From Enemella evansiae (GTDB lineage Bacteria > Pseudomonadota > Alphaproteobacteria > Rhodobacterales > Rhodobacteraceae), in contig JAFKDC010000020.1 of the NCBI GenBank assembly GCA_017255395.1, positions 1 through 64,000 of the forward strand: DNA of 64,000 nt. The letters are read 5' to 3'. The position numbers and the translations under genes were made by a program. The notes below the pieces were generated by a model. That model did not search any database, was not told the DNA's origin, and saw only the letters and a program-made list of their open reading frames with translations. Every line of letters starts with the position of its first letter. Positions within the stretch are counted from its first letter, which is position 1. Shown one piece after another: positions 16,299 through 24,374 of this stretch.

Positions 16299-18176
16299 AT
16301 GATCCACCTTCTCGACCTGATGGAGCCCGAAGAGACGGTCGGCAATCTTTGGCATGACATGGCATCGCGCTGGGGCGCCACGGAAACGGACGCAGAGCGC
16401 GCGGTGCGCTTCGATACCATGCGCCCTTCCCTGCTGGCGCTGTTCCGGGCGCTTGGCGGCGCGGCGGGGGTGGAAATCACCCCGGCCCCACTGGCCACCT
16501 CGGACCACCGCCCCGACCGGCTGCGCCGCATCGGCACCCCGCGCGACCGGCTGCACGTGGCGGATTTCGACGGCGACCGCCTGCGCCTGCCGCCGGTGAT
16601 CGACGCCTTTCCGACGCGCGCGCTGAATCGTGCCTGCTACCTGTGGCTGACCGCCCTTGCCGCGTTTGTCGCGCTGCCCGGGGCGCAGGCCGACCCGCTG
16701 ATCGCCGACCGGGCCGAGATCGCCGCGCTGGCGCAGGCCTCGGACCGCGCCTATGCCGCCTGCCCCGGTCTGCGTGACGCGCTGGCACAGTTCTGCACCC
16801 ACATCCTGCTGCACCGACACCGCAGGGGTCTGCCCCGTTGCGAGGCCGGGATCGAGCGGATGTTGCTGGATCAACTCTGCGGGCGGGCCTCGCAGCGCGA
16901 GTGCCTGAGCTGCCCTGCCCCGCGCGGCTACCGGACCTTTGCCCCCCTGCCGATCTGGCCGCGCCTGCGGAAGCGGATTCGCAGCGATCAGGCGGCAAGC
17001 GCAAGCGACGAGGCCTCGGCCCCGGCCATGGCCCTGCCGACCCGCAAGGAAGCCCGCCGCGAGGATCGCGATCAGGCCAACCGCAACGACAGCTTCATCG
17101 TGCACCGGTTCGAGTCGATCATGTCCTGGGCCGAAAGCCTGAACATCAACCGCATGGTCGATGACGACGATCAGGATAATGCCGCCAAGGCCGCCGAGGA
17201 TCAGGACCACCTGACCCTGTCGCAAAACGTCAAACGCGCCGCCACGCGCCTGCGCCTGTCGCTGGACCTGTCGCCGCAGGATGCCGATCACGAACGGCTG
17301 GCGGGCCGGTTCACCTATCCCGAATGGAACCGCCGCACCGGCACTTACATGCCGGATCACACCCGCGTGCTGGAGGCCGAGGCCACCCCGCGTGCCGACT
17401 ATGCCCCCGATCCGCGCCTTGTCGCCCGCGTGCGGCGCCAGTTCGCGCCCCTGCATCCCCGCCGCGTCATCCTGCCCCGGCAGCTGGACGGCGATGACCT
17501 GGACCTTGACGCGCTGGTGACCTCGCAGGCCGATATGGCTTGCGGGCAGAAGGGCAGCGACCGGGTCTGGCAATCCGGCCGCCCGATGGCGCGCGACCTC
17601 TCCGTCGCGATCCTGATGGATTGTTCGCGCTCTACGGAGGCGGCCCTTGGCGAGGCCTCGGTGATCGATACCGCGCGCGAGGCGCTGGCCGCGCTGTCCT
17701 GTGGCATCGATACGGCGGGTGACCGGCTGGGCATCTGGGGGTTCTCGTCGCTGAAACGCGACCGCGTCTTCCTGCACCGGGCCAAGACCTTTGCCGAGCC
17801 GATGTCGCAGGCGGTCACCACCCGCATCGGCGGCTTCCGCCCCGGCCACTACACGCGGCTGGGGGCCGCAATCCGCCATGTCTCGGCGCAGTTGGCCGAC
17901 GAGGGCGCGACCCGGCGCCTGCTGCTGGTGCTGACCGATGGCAAGCCCAACGACCTCGACCACTACGAGGGCCCGCACGGGATCGAGGACAGCCGCATGG
18001 CCGTGCGCGAGGCCCGTGCCCTTGGGCAAGCCGTGCATGGCGTGATCGTCGATCAGGACGGTCAGGACTGGTTCGCGCGCATTTTCGGCCGTGCCGGGTT
18101 CACCCTGCTGCCCGATCCCGGGCGCCTGCCCCGCGCCCTGCCAGACATCTACCAGACATTGACCATGGAGAGCTGA
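16299..18176 (+). CDS. norD: NorD, VWA-domain NOR maturation protein
   Basis: 625 residues. An acidic and charged central part is followed by a C-terminal von Willebrand A domain starting at about residue 430 with the MIDAS motif DCSRST. TDGKPND and a late Asp-containing loop complete the metal site. Partner of the NorQ ATPase in activating nitric oxide reductase. Normal length for the family. Confidence 0.95.
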   Translation: MIHLLDLMEPEETVGNLWHDMASRWGATETDAERAVRFDTMRPSLLALFRALGGAAGVEITPAPLATSDHRPDRLRRIGTPRDRLHVADFDGDRLRLPPVIDAFPTRALNRACYLWLTALAAFVALPGAQADPLIADRAEIAALAQASDRAYAACPGLRDALAQFCTHILLHRHRRGLPRCEAGIERMLLDQLCGRASQRECLSCPAPRGYRTFAPLPIWPRLRKRIRSDQAASASDEASAPAMALPTRKEARREDRDQANRNDSFIVHRFESIMSWAESLNINRMVDDDDQDNAAKAAEDQDHLTLSQNVKRAATRLRLSLDLSPQDADHERLAGRFTYPEWNRRTGTYMPDHTRVLEAEATPRADYAPDPRLVARVRRQFAPLHPRRVILPRQLDGDDLDLDALVTSQADMACGQKGSDRVWQSGRPMARDLSVAILMDCSRSTEAALGEASVIDTAREALAALSCGIDTAGDRLGIWGFSSLKRDRVFLHRAKTFAEPMSQAVTTRIGGFRPGHYTRLGAAIRHVSAQLADEGATRRLLLVLTDGKPNDLDHYEGPHGIEDSRMAVREARALGQAVHGVIVDQDGQDWFARIFGRAGFTLLPDPGRLPRALPDIYQTLTMES

Positions 18177-18177
18177 C

Positions 18178-18348
18178 ATGAAACGCCTGTGCGCCCTTGC
18201 CGCCCTGATCCCTGCCCCGGCCCTTGCCGCCTTCGAGCGACCCATCCCGCAACCGCAAACCCACGTCGCCGAATTCTGGTTCTTCGTCGGCTCCGTCGCC
18301 TTGATAGCGGCGCTGGTCGCCGTGCAGGTTCTGGTGAGCCGCCGATGA
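18178..18348 (+). CDS. Small exported or membrane protein in nor operon
   Basis: 56 residues, starting at ATG one base after the norD stop and ending with a stop that overlaps the next start (CGATGA at 18343-18348). It has a signal-like N-terminus (MKRLCALAALIPAPALAAF) and a single strong membrane helix (FWFFVGSVALIAALVAVQVL). It sits where small NorE/NorF/NnrT-type genes are found in other denitrifiers, but I cannot assign it to one. Probably a small subunit or assembly factor of the NOR system. Confidence 0.7.
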   Translation: MKRLCALAALIPAPALAAFERPIPQPQTHVAEFWFFVGSVALIAALVAVQVLVSRR

Positions 18349-18563
18349 GACCCTCGCGGAAACTGCTGGCGGGGCTCTATCCCTTCGGCGCGGGCGCGAT
18401 GGGGGTGAACCTTTACTTTGCCTCGCTGATCGGGTCCTGGCTGGGCTGGCCTGTGCTGACGCCCTGGCAGTCTGCCGCCGGCGGGCTGGTGATCGGCGTC
18501 CCGGCGACCTATGCCTTCGCCTGCCACATCGCGCGATTGATGAAGGAGGCCGACGAGGCATGA
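18345..18563 (+). CDS. Small two-helix membrane protein (NnrT/NorF-like position)
   Basis: 72 residues with two hydrophobic segments (GLYPFGAGAMGVNLYFASLI and a second around SAAGGLVIGVPATYAF). It overlaps its upstream neighbour by four bases and nnrU downstream by four bases, so it is certainly part of the operon. Position between norD and nnrU matches a gene called nnrT in Rhodobacter; the identity is inferred from position only. Confidence 0.7.
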   Translation: MRPSRKLLAGLYPFGAGAMGVNLYFASLIGSWLGWPVLTPWQSAAGGLVIGVPATYAFACHIARLMKEADEA

Positions 18564-19240
18564 CCGGATGGACCGAATACACGGCTGCGCTGGCGCTCTT
18601 CGCAGCCAGCCACTTCATCCCCCGCCTCGGCGGCCTGCGCGACAGGCTGATCGGGGCGGTCGGGCGGCCCGTGTATTTCTCCGTCTATGGTATCCTGTCC
18701 CTTGGGCTGCTGGTCTGGCTGATCTCTGCCGCCGGGCGCGCACCCCATGTCGAGCTTTGGCCGCAGCTGCCATGGACGCGATGGGTGCCGAACCTCGCGA
18801 TGCCTATCGCGGTTCTGCTGATCACCTGCGGGGCCGGGATGGCGCAGCCATTCACGCTGGGTGGGCGCAAGGGCGCATTCGATCCGGCAAACCCCGGTTT
18901 CGCCGCCGTTTCGCGCCATCCCCTGTTCCTTGCCCTGGCGGTGTGGGCCGGGGCGCATCTGCTGCCGAATGGCGATCTTGCGCATGTTATCCTGTTCGGC
19001 AGCTTCACCGCCATGGCGCTGCTGGCCATCCCGGCCTTCGATGCAGAGGCACGGCGGATCGTAGGCCCCGGCGTCCTCGCGCAGACCCCGCTGTTCTCGC
19101 TCAGGCCGCTGGCCGACCGGGATTGGCGGGCCGCCAACCTGCGCCCACTGCTTGTCCGCGGCGCCATCGGCCTGATGCTCTGGCAGGGCAGCCTGCATCT
19201 GCATCGCCTTGTGATCGGCGTCTCACCCTTTCCGGCCTGA
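18560..19240 (+). CDS. nnrU: NnrU family membrane protein
   Basis: 226 residues with six or seven membrane helices. Typical NnrU features are SHFIPRLGGLRDRLIGAVG near the N-terminus and SRHPLFLALAVWAGAHLLPNG, an NnrU/isoprenylcysteine-methyltransferase-like helix pair. NnrU is needed for normal nitrite/NO reductase expression or activity in Rhodobacter; its biochemistry is unresolved. Last gene of the nor operon before the hemN promoter. Confidence 0.9.
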   Translation: MTGWTEYTAALALFAASHFIPRLGGLRDRLIGAVGRPVYFSVYGILSLGLLVWLISAAGRAPHVELWPQLPWTRWVPNLAMPIAVLLITCGAGMAQPFTLGGRKGAFDPANPGFAAVSRHPLFLALAVWAGAHLLPNGDLAHVILFGSFTAMALLAIPAFDAEARRIVGPGVLAQTPLFSLRPLADRDWRAANLRPLLVRGAIGLMLWQGSLHLHRLVIGVSPFPA

Positions 19241-19243
19241 AGG

Positions 19244-19257
19244 TTGATCCTGCGCAA
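19244..19257 (+). promoter_or_regulatory. FNR/NNR box, hemN promoter
   Basis: TTG-ATCCTGCG-CAA, close to the FNR consensus TTGAT-N4-ATCAA. Its centre (19250.5) is exactly 41.5 bases before the hemN ATG at 19292, so a class II promoter would start transcription at the start codon itself. The TTG of this box could be misread as an upstream start codon. Confidence 0.65.
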
Positions 19258-19291
19258 AGTCGCCATCGGCGAAAAGGCGCATATCGCAGGC

Positions 19292-20647
19292 ATGAAACAC
19301 ATCGACCGCCTCAGACTCCTTGGCCTGTTCGACCAACGGGTGCCCCGCTACACGTCTTATCCTACCGCGCCGGTCTTTTCGCCGAATGTGGGCGCGGCCG
19401 AGCAAACCCGCGCGCTGGCCGCACTGGACCCTGACCAGCCGGTCTCGGTCTATGTGCATATCCCCTTCTGCGAACGCCTGTGCTGGTTCTGCGCCTGCCG
19501 GACCCAGGGCACACAAACCCTGTCGCCGGTTGAAAGCTACCTTGGCACGCTGGAGCAGGAGCTGGCGCTGCTGAAGCAGATCCTTCCCAAGGGGTTGGGC
19601 ATGGGGCGGATGCACTGGGGCGGCGGCACGCCGACGATCCTGCCGCCCGAGATGATCCACCGCCTGGCGCAGGCGGTGCGCGCGGTGATCCCGCCGACCG
19701 AGACCTGCGAATTCTCGGTCGAGATCGACCCGACCATGGTCGACCGGGCCAAGATCGCAGCGCTGGCCGCCGAGGGCATGAACCGCGCCAGCATCGGCAT
19801 TCAGGACTTCGACCCCTTGGTCCAGGCCGCCATCGGGCGCCTGCAACCCTTCGATATCACGCGGGCCTGCGTCGACGACCTGCGCGCGGCGGGCATCCGG
19901 TCGCTGAACGCCGACCTCGTCTATGGCCTGCCGCACCAGACCGCCCTGCGGCTTGAGGATACCCTGTCCAAGGTGCTGGAACTTGACCCCGACCGTGTCG
20001 CGCTGTTCGGCTATGCTCATGTGCCCTGGGTATCCAAGCGGCAAAAACTGATCCCCGAAGACGCCCTGCCCGCCGAAGAGGCCCGCCACGCGCTGGCGAA
20101 CCTTGCCGCGACACGGTTCACAGAGGCGGGACTGACGGCCATCGGGATCGACCATTTCGCCCGGCCCGGCGACGGGCTGGCCCGTGCCGCCGCCACCGGA
20201 CACCTGCGGCGCAACTTTCAGGGCTATGTCGACGATACCTGCCCCACCCTGATCGGGCTGGGCGCCTCGTCGATCTCGCGCCTGCCGGACGGGTACGTGC
20301 AGAATGCGCCCGCCACCGCCGCCTATATCCAGCGCATCGAGGCCGGGCAGCTGGCCGGGGTCCGGGGGCACATGATGACCCGCGACGACCTGCTGCGCGC
20401 CCGCGCGATTGAAATGCTGATGTGCGCGTTCCGGCTTGATCGCGCCGCGCTGCGCGATGCCTTTGGGGCGCAGGCGGCGACGCTCGATGCGCAGATCGCA
20501 CTGGTGGCGGAGCGCTTTGGCGATCTTGTCACGGTGACCGACGAGGCCCTGACCATCGCGCCCGAGGGGCGCGCGCTGACGCGGATCATCGCCAGCGCCT
20601 TCGACGCGCATGTGCCCGAGGGCATCCGGTACAGCCAGGCATCCTAG
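19292..20647 (+). CDS. hemN: Oxygen-independent coproporphyrinogen III dehydrogenase
   Basis: 451 residues, radical SAM. ATG 19292 (MKHIDRLRLLGLFDQRVPRYTSYPTA-type opening) is the canonical start. The cluster motif is PFCERLCWFCACR (CxxxCxxC, about residues 59-69), with GGGTPTIL following. It replaces the O2-dependent HemF in haem synthesis under low oxygen, supplying haem to NorCB. Its stop codon overlaps that of the convergent nirV-like pseudogene (CTAG at 20644-20647). Confidence 0.93.
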   Translation: MKHIDRLRLLGLFDQRVPRYTSYPTAPVFSPNVGAAEQTRALAALDPDQPVSVYVHIPFCERLCWFCACRTQGTQTLSPVESYLGTLEQELALLKQILPKGLGMGRMHWGGGTPTILPPEMIHRLAQAVRAVIPPTETCEFSVEIDPTMVDRAKIAALAAEGMNRASIGIQDFDPLVQAAIGRLQPFDITRACVDDLRAAGIRSLNADLVYGLPHQTALRLEDTLSKVLELDPDRVALFGYAHVPWVSKRQKLIPEDALPAEEARHALANLAATRFTEAGLTAIGIDHFARPGDGLARAAATGHLRRNFQGYVDDTCPTLIGLGASSISRLPDGYVQNAPATAAYIQRIEAGQLAGVRGHMMTRDDLLRARAIEMLMCAFRLDRAALRDAFGAQAATLDAQIALVAERFGDLVTVTDEALTIAPEGRALTRIIASAFDAHVPEGIRYSQAS

Positions 20648-21250
20648 GCGGTTGGTGCGGGCGGTCGCTCTGCCCGCACCAAGCGAAATCCAAGGTGATC
20701 CGGCGGCAGTCCCACGGCACAGCCGCCGACACTGGCATCGCGGACAAAGTCGATCACCGCCGCCCGATGCACGCCCACCGTGATCCGCACACTGCAATAG
20801 GGATCGGTTTCGGCCACGGTGCCGTCCGGCGCAAGCTGGCCATTCTGCATGCAGCCGTCTGTCCACTCCCAGAGATTGCCCGCCACGTCCGCCAGCCCCT
20901 TGGAGTTCAGCCCGAACGCGCCCGCAGGGTAAAGGCGTGGGTCGGCTTTGGTTCGCAGGGAGATCCCCTTGGCATAGCTGGCCAGCATCTGCGCGCCGGG
21001 GTCCGCCACCTTATACTCGGCACCACTGTCGCCATAGCGCTCGGCGGCGGCCAATTGCCACTCGGCCTCGGTTGGAAGCCGTCAGGGCTCTCAGGTCCGG
21101 TCGGCGTATCAGGCGGCAAAGGCTCTGGCGTCGTTCCAGTTCACGCCGGTTTGCGGGGCCTCCGGCTGGACCGCGCGCGCCGGTTCGCAGGCCCCGTCGG
21201 CCACGCAAACCGCGTGCTTCAGGTTTGTCAGGCGCGCAGGAAATCGACCC
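20644..21250 (-). pseudogene. NirV-like (formylglycine-generating-enzyme family) pseudogene
   Basis: One continuous minus-strand frame reads VCVADGACEPA, GVNWNDARAFAA, YADRT, EP, RLPTEAEWQLAAAERYGD and GLADVAGNLWEWTDGC, then ends GFRLVRAERPPAPTA. This is the NirV/SUMF1-type family. Three in-frame TGA codons (21109-21111, 21091-21093, 21082-21084) interrupt it where the family has Trp, Gly and Trp. The N-terminal third is absent and the remnant butts onto the 3' end of nosX. NirV normally follows nirK, so this is probably a relic of a lost nirK-nirV pair. Confidence 0.8.
20652..20682 (+). terminator. Hairpin after hemN
   Basis: A perfect 11-bp stem (TTGGTGCGGGC / GCCCGCACCAA, 9-base loop) five bases past the hemN stop, lying inside the 3' end of the convergent pseudogene. 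There is no T-run, so it may act as a 3' stabiliser or a weak terminator. Confidence 0.45.
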
Positions 21251-22124
21251 CGAGCCGGTCGAGCAGGTGAAGCCGGTCATCGGGCAGGACAACAGCAGCC
21301 GTCGACGCCGCATCCGCCACGGCAGCGCTGTCGTGCAGGGCACTGATCGGACCCGAGCGAAGCACGGTCCCGCCATCCGGCGCAAATATGTGACCAACCC
21401 CGAGAGGCCCCGAGATCAACGTTCCAGAGGCGTCCGACGTCGCGACAGCGCGGTCCGTCAAGGTAAGGCTGCGCCCCGAAGGCAACCGGACCGGCCAGCC
21501 CTGCCCGTTCAACCGCCCCGTTGCGCGGATCTCGCCCGCGTTCACCATCACATCGCGCAAGCCTTCGCGACGCAAGAGCCGCGCCAGACTGTCCGTCGCG
21601 TATCCTTGCGCAATTCCGTTCAGCGTCAGGGCCATCCCGGGCCGCCTCAGGCGCACGGAACGTTCATCCATCTCCACAAGGTCGAACCCGACCAGGGCCT
21701 GTGCCGCCGCGATTTCGTGAGGCCATGCCGCTCGGCCTGATGCGGCCGCCCTGGCATGCACGGCAAACAGCGGCTGCACGCTCGGATCGAATGCGCCTTC
21801 GGTCGCGTGGTACATCTCGCGGGCCAGCGACAACAGGGCGAGAAACTCGGGATCAGGCGCGGGCAACACGCCTTCGCGGTTCAGCCGAGACAGCGCACTG
21901 TCAGCGCGAAAAAGCGAGAAAAGCCCTTCGATACGCGACAGTTCCGCTTCGATGGCGCGAAAGAGGGGAAGGGCTTGGTTCCCGGTAATACCGGAAAGAA
22001 CGACCTGCGCCGCGGCCCCAAGCGCGGTTCCGCGCCAGAAGGCCATTGGCGCGCCTGCGGACAAACGGCTGGCGGCACAGGTGGCGCCAGCCAGTGTCAG
22101 AAAGCCTCTGCGTGTCAGCGTCAT
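21228..22124 (-). CDS. nosX: NosX, ApbE-type flavin transferase
   Basis: 298 residues. ATG 22124 overlaps the nosL stop. Tat signal TRRGFLTLAG, then the ApbE fold: RIEGLFSLFRADSALSRLN, GAFDPSV, NGIAQGYATD and the Mg-site region SDASGTLISG. NosX attaches FMN through a phosphoester bond to the Thr of NosR, keeping electron flow to NosZ. Last intact gene of nosRZDFYLX. Confidence 0.93.
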   Translation of the reverse strand: MTLTRRGFLTLAGATCAASRLSAGAPMAFWRGTALGAAAQVVLSGITGNQALPLFRAIEAELSRIEGLFSLFRADSALSRLNREGVLPAPDPEFLALLSLAREMYHATEGAFDPSVQPLFAVHARAAASGRAAWPHEIAAAQALVGFDLVEMDERSVRLRRPGMALTLNGIAQGYATDSLARLLRREGLRDVMVNAGEIRATGRLNGQGWPVRLPSGRSLTLTDRAVATSDASGTLISGPLGVGHIFAPDGGTVLRSGPISALHDSAAVADAASTAAVVLPDDRLHLLDRLGVDFLRA

Positions 22125-22648
22125 TGGTCTGCTCCTGCATGCCCCTGATGGCCGGACATCGGCGTCATGTCCGGCCTGACATAGGCTTCGGGCACCGCGT
22201 CCCATGCAACGATCCGTCCGCCATGGTCCGCGACAAACGCCGCCGCGGCATCGGCAGAGCCAAAGGGAATGGACTCGGGCACGCCCATCCCGCCAAGCCG
22301 GTCGCTTTCGATCACGAAGGAGGCCCTGTCAGACGCCAGCCAGTTGGCAAGACCGGGCAAGGCCCAGCTCTCGGCGCGAGACATGTCGGAGACGAAGACG
22401 CCGGTAATCTCTGCATCGCGTTCCGGGTCGTGCATATAGGCCACCGCGTCAGAGACCTGGCTGAACCAAAGCGGTGCGGAATGGCCCTTCAGGTGGACCT
22501 GCGCCTTGGGACCGGGATGGTCAGCGACGAACATCTGGCAATAATGGCCAAGCGCCTCATCTGTCATCTCCACCGGAACAATGGTGGCGGTGTCCTCTTT
22601 GCAGGCCGCAAGTCCAAGGACGAGGATGGCAAGGGCAACATGTTTCAT
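22121..22648 (-). CDS. nosL: NosL, copper-binding lipoprotein
   Basis: 175 residues. Lipoprotein signal with lipobox LAAC (Cys16). Cu(I)-binding region is around EALGHYCQMFVADHPGPKAQ, with HCxM-like Cys and Met residues. NosL delivers copper to NosD and the CuZ site assembly. ATGA overlaps with both neighbours (22645-22648 and 22121-22124). Confidence 0.94.
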   Translation of the reverse strand: MKHVALAILVLGLAACKEDTATIVPVEMTDEALGHYCQMFVADHPGPKAQVHLKGHSAPLWFSQVSDAVAYMHDPERDAEITGVFVSDMSRAESWALPGLANWLASDRASFVIESDRLGGMGVPESIPFGSADAAAAFVADHGGRIVAWDAVPEAYVRPDMTPMSGHQGHAGADQ

Positions 22649-23472
22649 GGGACGATCCTTCCGGTGCGGCGAATGCCAAGGGTCAGCACCGCCGAAAGCC
22701 ATAGCCCCAGCGCGGCAAGAGCCGCTGACGGCGGGAACGGCAGGGTTGCGGCAAGGCCGTCGATTCCGGCCACCGGCGCGGTTTCGATCAGAGCCAGATT
22801 GTAGAGGCGAAACGCGTCTGCCGGGTTGGCAACCACCAGCCAGGGGAAGACCTTGGACGCGAAGACGCCCTCGCTTGCGGCCATCACGCTGCCGAGCAGC
22901 GCGAGATCGTAGATCACCACCATGACCAGCCACAGTCCCACAGCCGACGCCGCCGCGCTTGCGGTGCGTCCGGCCATCGCGGACAGCGCCAGGCCACAGC
23001 CGACAAAGACCGAACCCAGGACAAAGGCCGTGGCCATCAGGCGCAGCCATGCAGAGAGTCCCTCGGACCCGGTGCCAAAAGACAGCGCCAGAAAGGCGCC
23101 CGCAGCCCCGAAGGCCAGCACGATCGCCACACCGACAGCCAGGGATTGGGCAACGAACTTGCCGACAAAGATCTCCCATCGACGGACAGGGCTGGCCAGT
23201 GTCAGCGCCAAGGCTCCGCGCTCGATTTCTCCGGCGAAGGAATCGTAGGACATCAGCAGAGCAATGAGCGGGATCAGGTAGACGGACAGCGTTGCAAGGC
23301 TGGCAGCCGTCAAGGTCAGCGCATCGGCGTCCAGCGCTGCCCCCTGTCCTGCGCCGAAGATACCCAGCACCACGGCAAACAGGCCCAATAGTCCGGTCGC
23401 CAGCCCGACCCAGAGGTTGCGTCGGGCCAGCCGGAATTCCTGCGCGAAGATCGTGCCTATGCGCGTGGTCAT
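22645..23472 (-). CDS. nosY: NosY, ABC permease for CuZ assembly
   Basis: 275 residues with six membrane helices (for example LATGLLGLFAVVLGIFGAG and SVYLIPLIALLMSYDSFAGE). Partner of the NosF ATPase; NosDFY transduces energy to mature the [4Cu:2S] CuZ centre. Overlaps nosF upstream and nosL downstream by four bases each. Confidence 0.94.
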   Translation of the reverse strand: MTTRIGTIFAQEFRLARRNLWVGLATGLLGLFAVVLGIFGAGQGAALDADALTLTAASLATLSVYLIPLIALLMSYDSFAGEIERGALALTLASPVRRWEIFVGKFVAQSLAVGVAIVLAFGAAGAFLALSFGTGSEGLSAWLRLMATAFVLGSVFVGCGLALSAMAGRTASAAASAVGLWLVMVVIYDLALLGSVMAASEGVFASKVFPWLVVANPADAFRLYNLALIETAPVAGIDGLAATLPFPPSAALAALGLWLSAVLTLGIRRTGRIVP

Positions 23473-24374
23473 GCCTGATCCTCCTGCTGACCCGAAAAAT
23501 GGCGGTAGATATCGTTCAGGCCGGGGGCAAAGACGTCGATCTCGTTCAGTGCATCCCGGTGGTGACCGAGTTGCAGCAACACGCCAAGTTTGGCGTCGCC
23601 GGTGCAGTCGAATTCAATCCTGCATCCGTTCACCCGGCGCCCGCCCAGATCGGCATGCAGCCGATCTGCGTGTCCCTGTTTTGCGGTCACGCAAATGGTC
23701 GTGCGCAGCGCGGCGGCAGCGGCAAGCTCGGCCAATGTCCCGCAGGCACGAAGGCGACCGCGTGACAGGATTGCGACGCGATCGGTCTGGCCCTGCACCT
23801 CTTCCAGACCGTGCGAAGACAGCAGAACCGATGATCCGCGCGCTGCAATTTCGGTGAGAACCGCGTAGAAATCCTGACGGGCGACAGGGTCCAGCCCGCT
23901 TGTCGGCTCGTCCAGCAACATCAGGCGCGGCGTGCCGATCAGCGCCTGCGCCAGGCCAAGCCGCTGCCGCATGCCCTTGGAATAGGTGCGGACCCGGCGC
24001 TCCGCGGCCTCTGCCAGCCCGACCCGTTCCAGCAGGCCGCCGATGGCGGCACGCGACGCCCCCCGCAGCCCCGAGAAATACGTCAACACCTCGCGTCCGG
24101 TCAGACTTTGCGGAAAGGACACGACTTCGGGCAGATAGGACATGGCAATCCGCGCCGCGTCCGAGCCGGGCCGGTGTCCTGCCACGGAAATCGTCCCTTC
24201 ACCCGGCGCGATAAACCCGAGGACCGCCTTGAACAGCGTCGATTTGCCCGCACCGTTATGGCCCAGCAGGGCCAGACGTTCACCGGGCGCAACGGCCAGC
24301 GTCACGCCGTCCAGCGCCCTGAGCGCGCCGAAACACAGGCTGACGTTGCTGATGTCGAGAATGGGTCGTGTCAT
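23469..24374 (-). CDS. nosF: NosF, ABC ATPase for CuZ assembly
   Basis: 301 residues. Walker A GHNGAGKST (about 38-46), signature YSKGMRQRLGLAQAL, Walker B LMLLDEPTSGLD, switch His in SSHGLEEV. Acts with NosY and NosD. Start ATG 24374 overlaps the nosD stop. Confidence 0.95.
   Translation of the reverse strand: MTRPILDISNVSLCFGALRALDGVTLAVAPGERLALLGHNGAGKSTLFKAVLGFIAPGEGTISVAGHRPGSDAARIAMSYLPEVVSFPQSLTGREVLTYFSGLRGASRAAIGGLLERVGLAEAAERRVRTYSKGMRQRLGLAQALIGTPRLMLLDEPTSGLDPVARQDFYAVLTEIAARGSSVLLSSHGLEEVQGQTDRVAILSRGRLRACGTLAELAAAAALRTTICVTAKQGHADRLHADLGGRRVNGCRIEFDCTGDAKLGVLLQLGHHRDALNEIDVFAPGLNDIYRHFSGQQEDQA

Noticed and set aside
14048-16537. 829-codon minus-strand open frame
   Set aside because: Antisense of norB and norQ; composition is typical of shadow frames.
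16221-18527. 768-codon minus-strand open frame
   Set aside because: Antisense of norD.
19244-19291. TTG 19244 as the hemN start
   Set aside because: It falls inside the FNR-type box and would add 16 residues not seen in HemN; ATG 19292 matches the family start.
21082-21111. UGA recoding as Trp in the nirV-like gene
   Set aside because: One of the three TGA codons replaces Gly, TGG is used for Trp elsewhere in the same frame, and the gene lacks its N-terminus, so a pseudogene is simpler.
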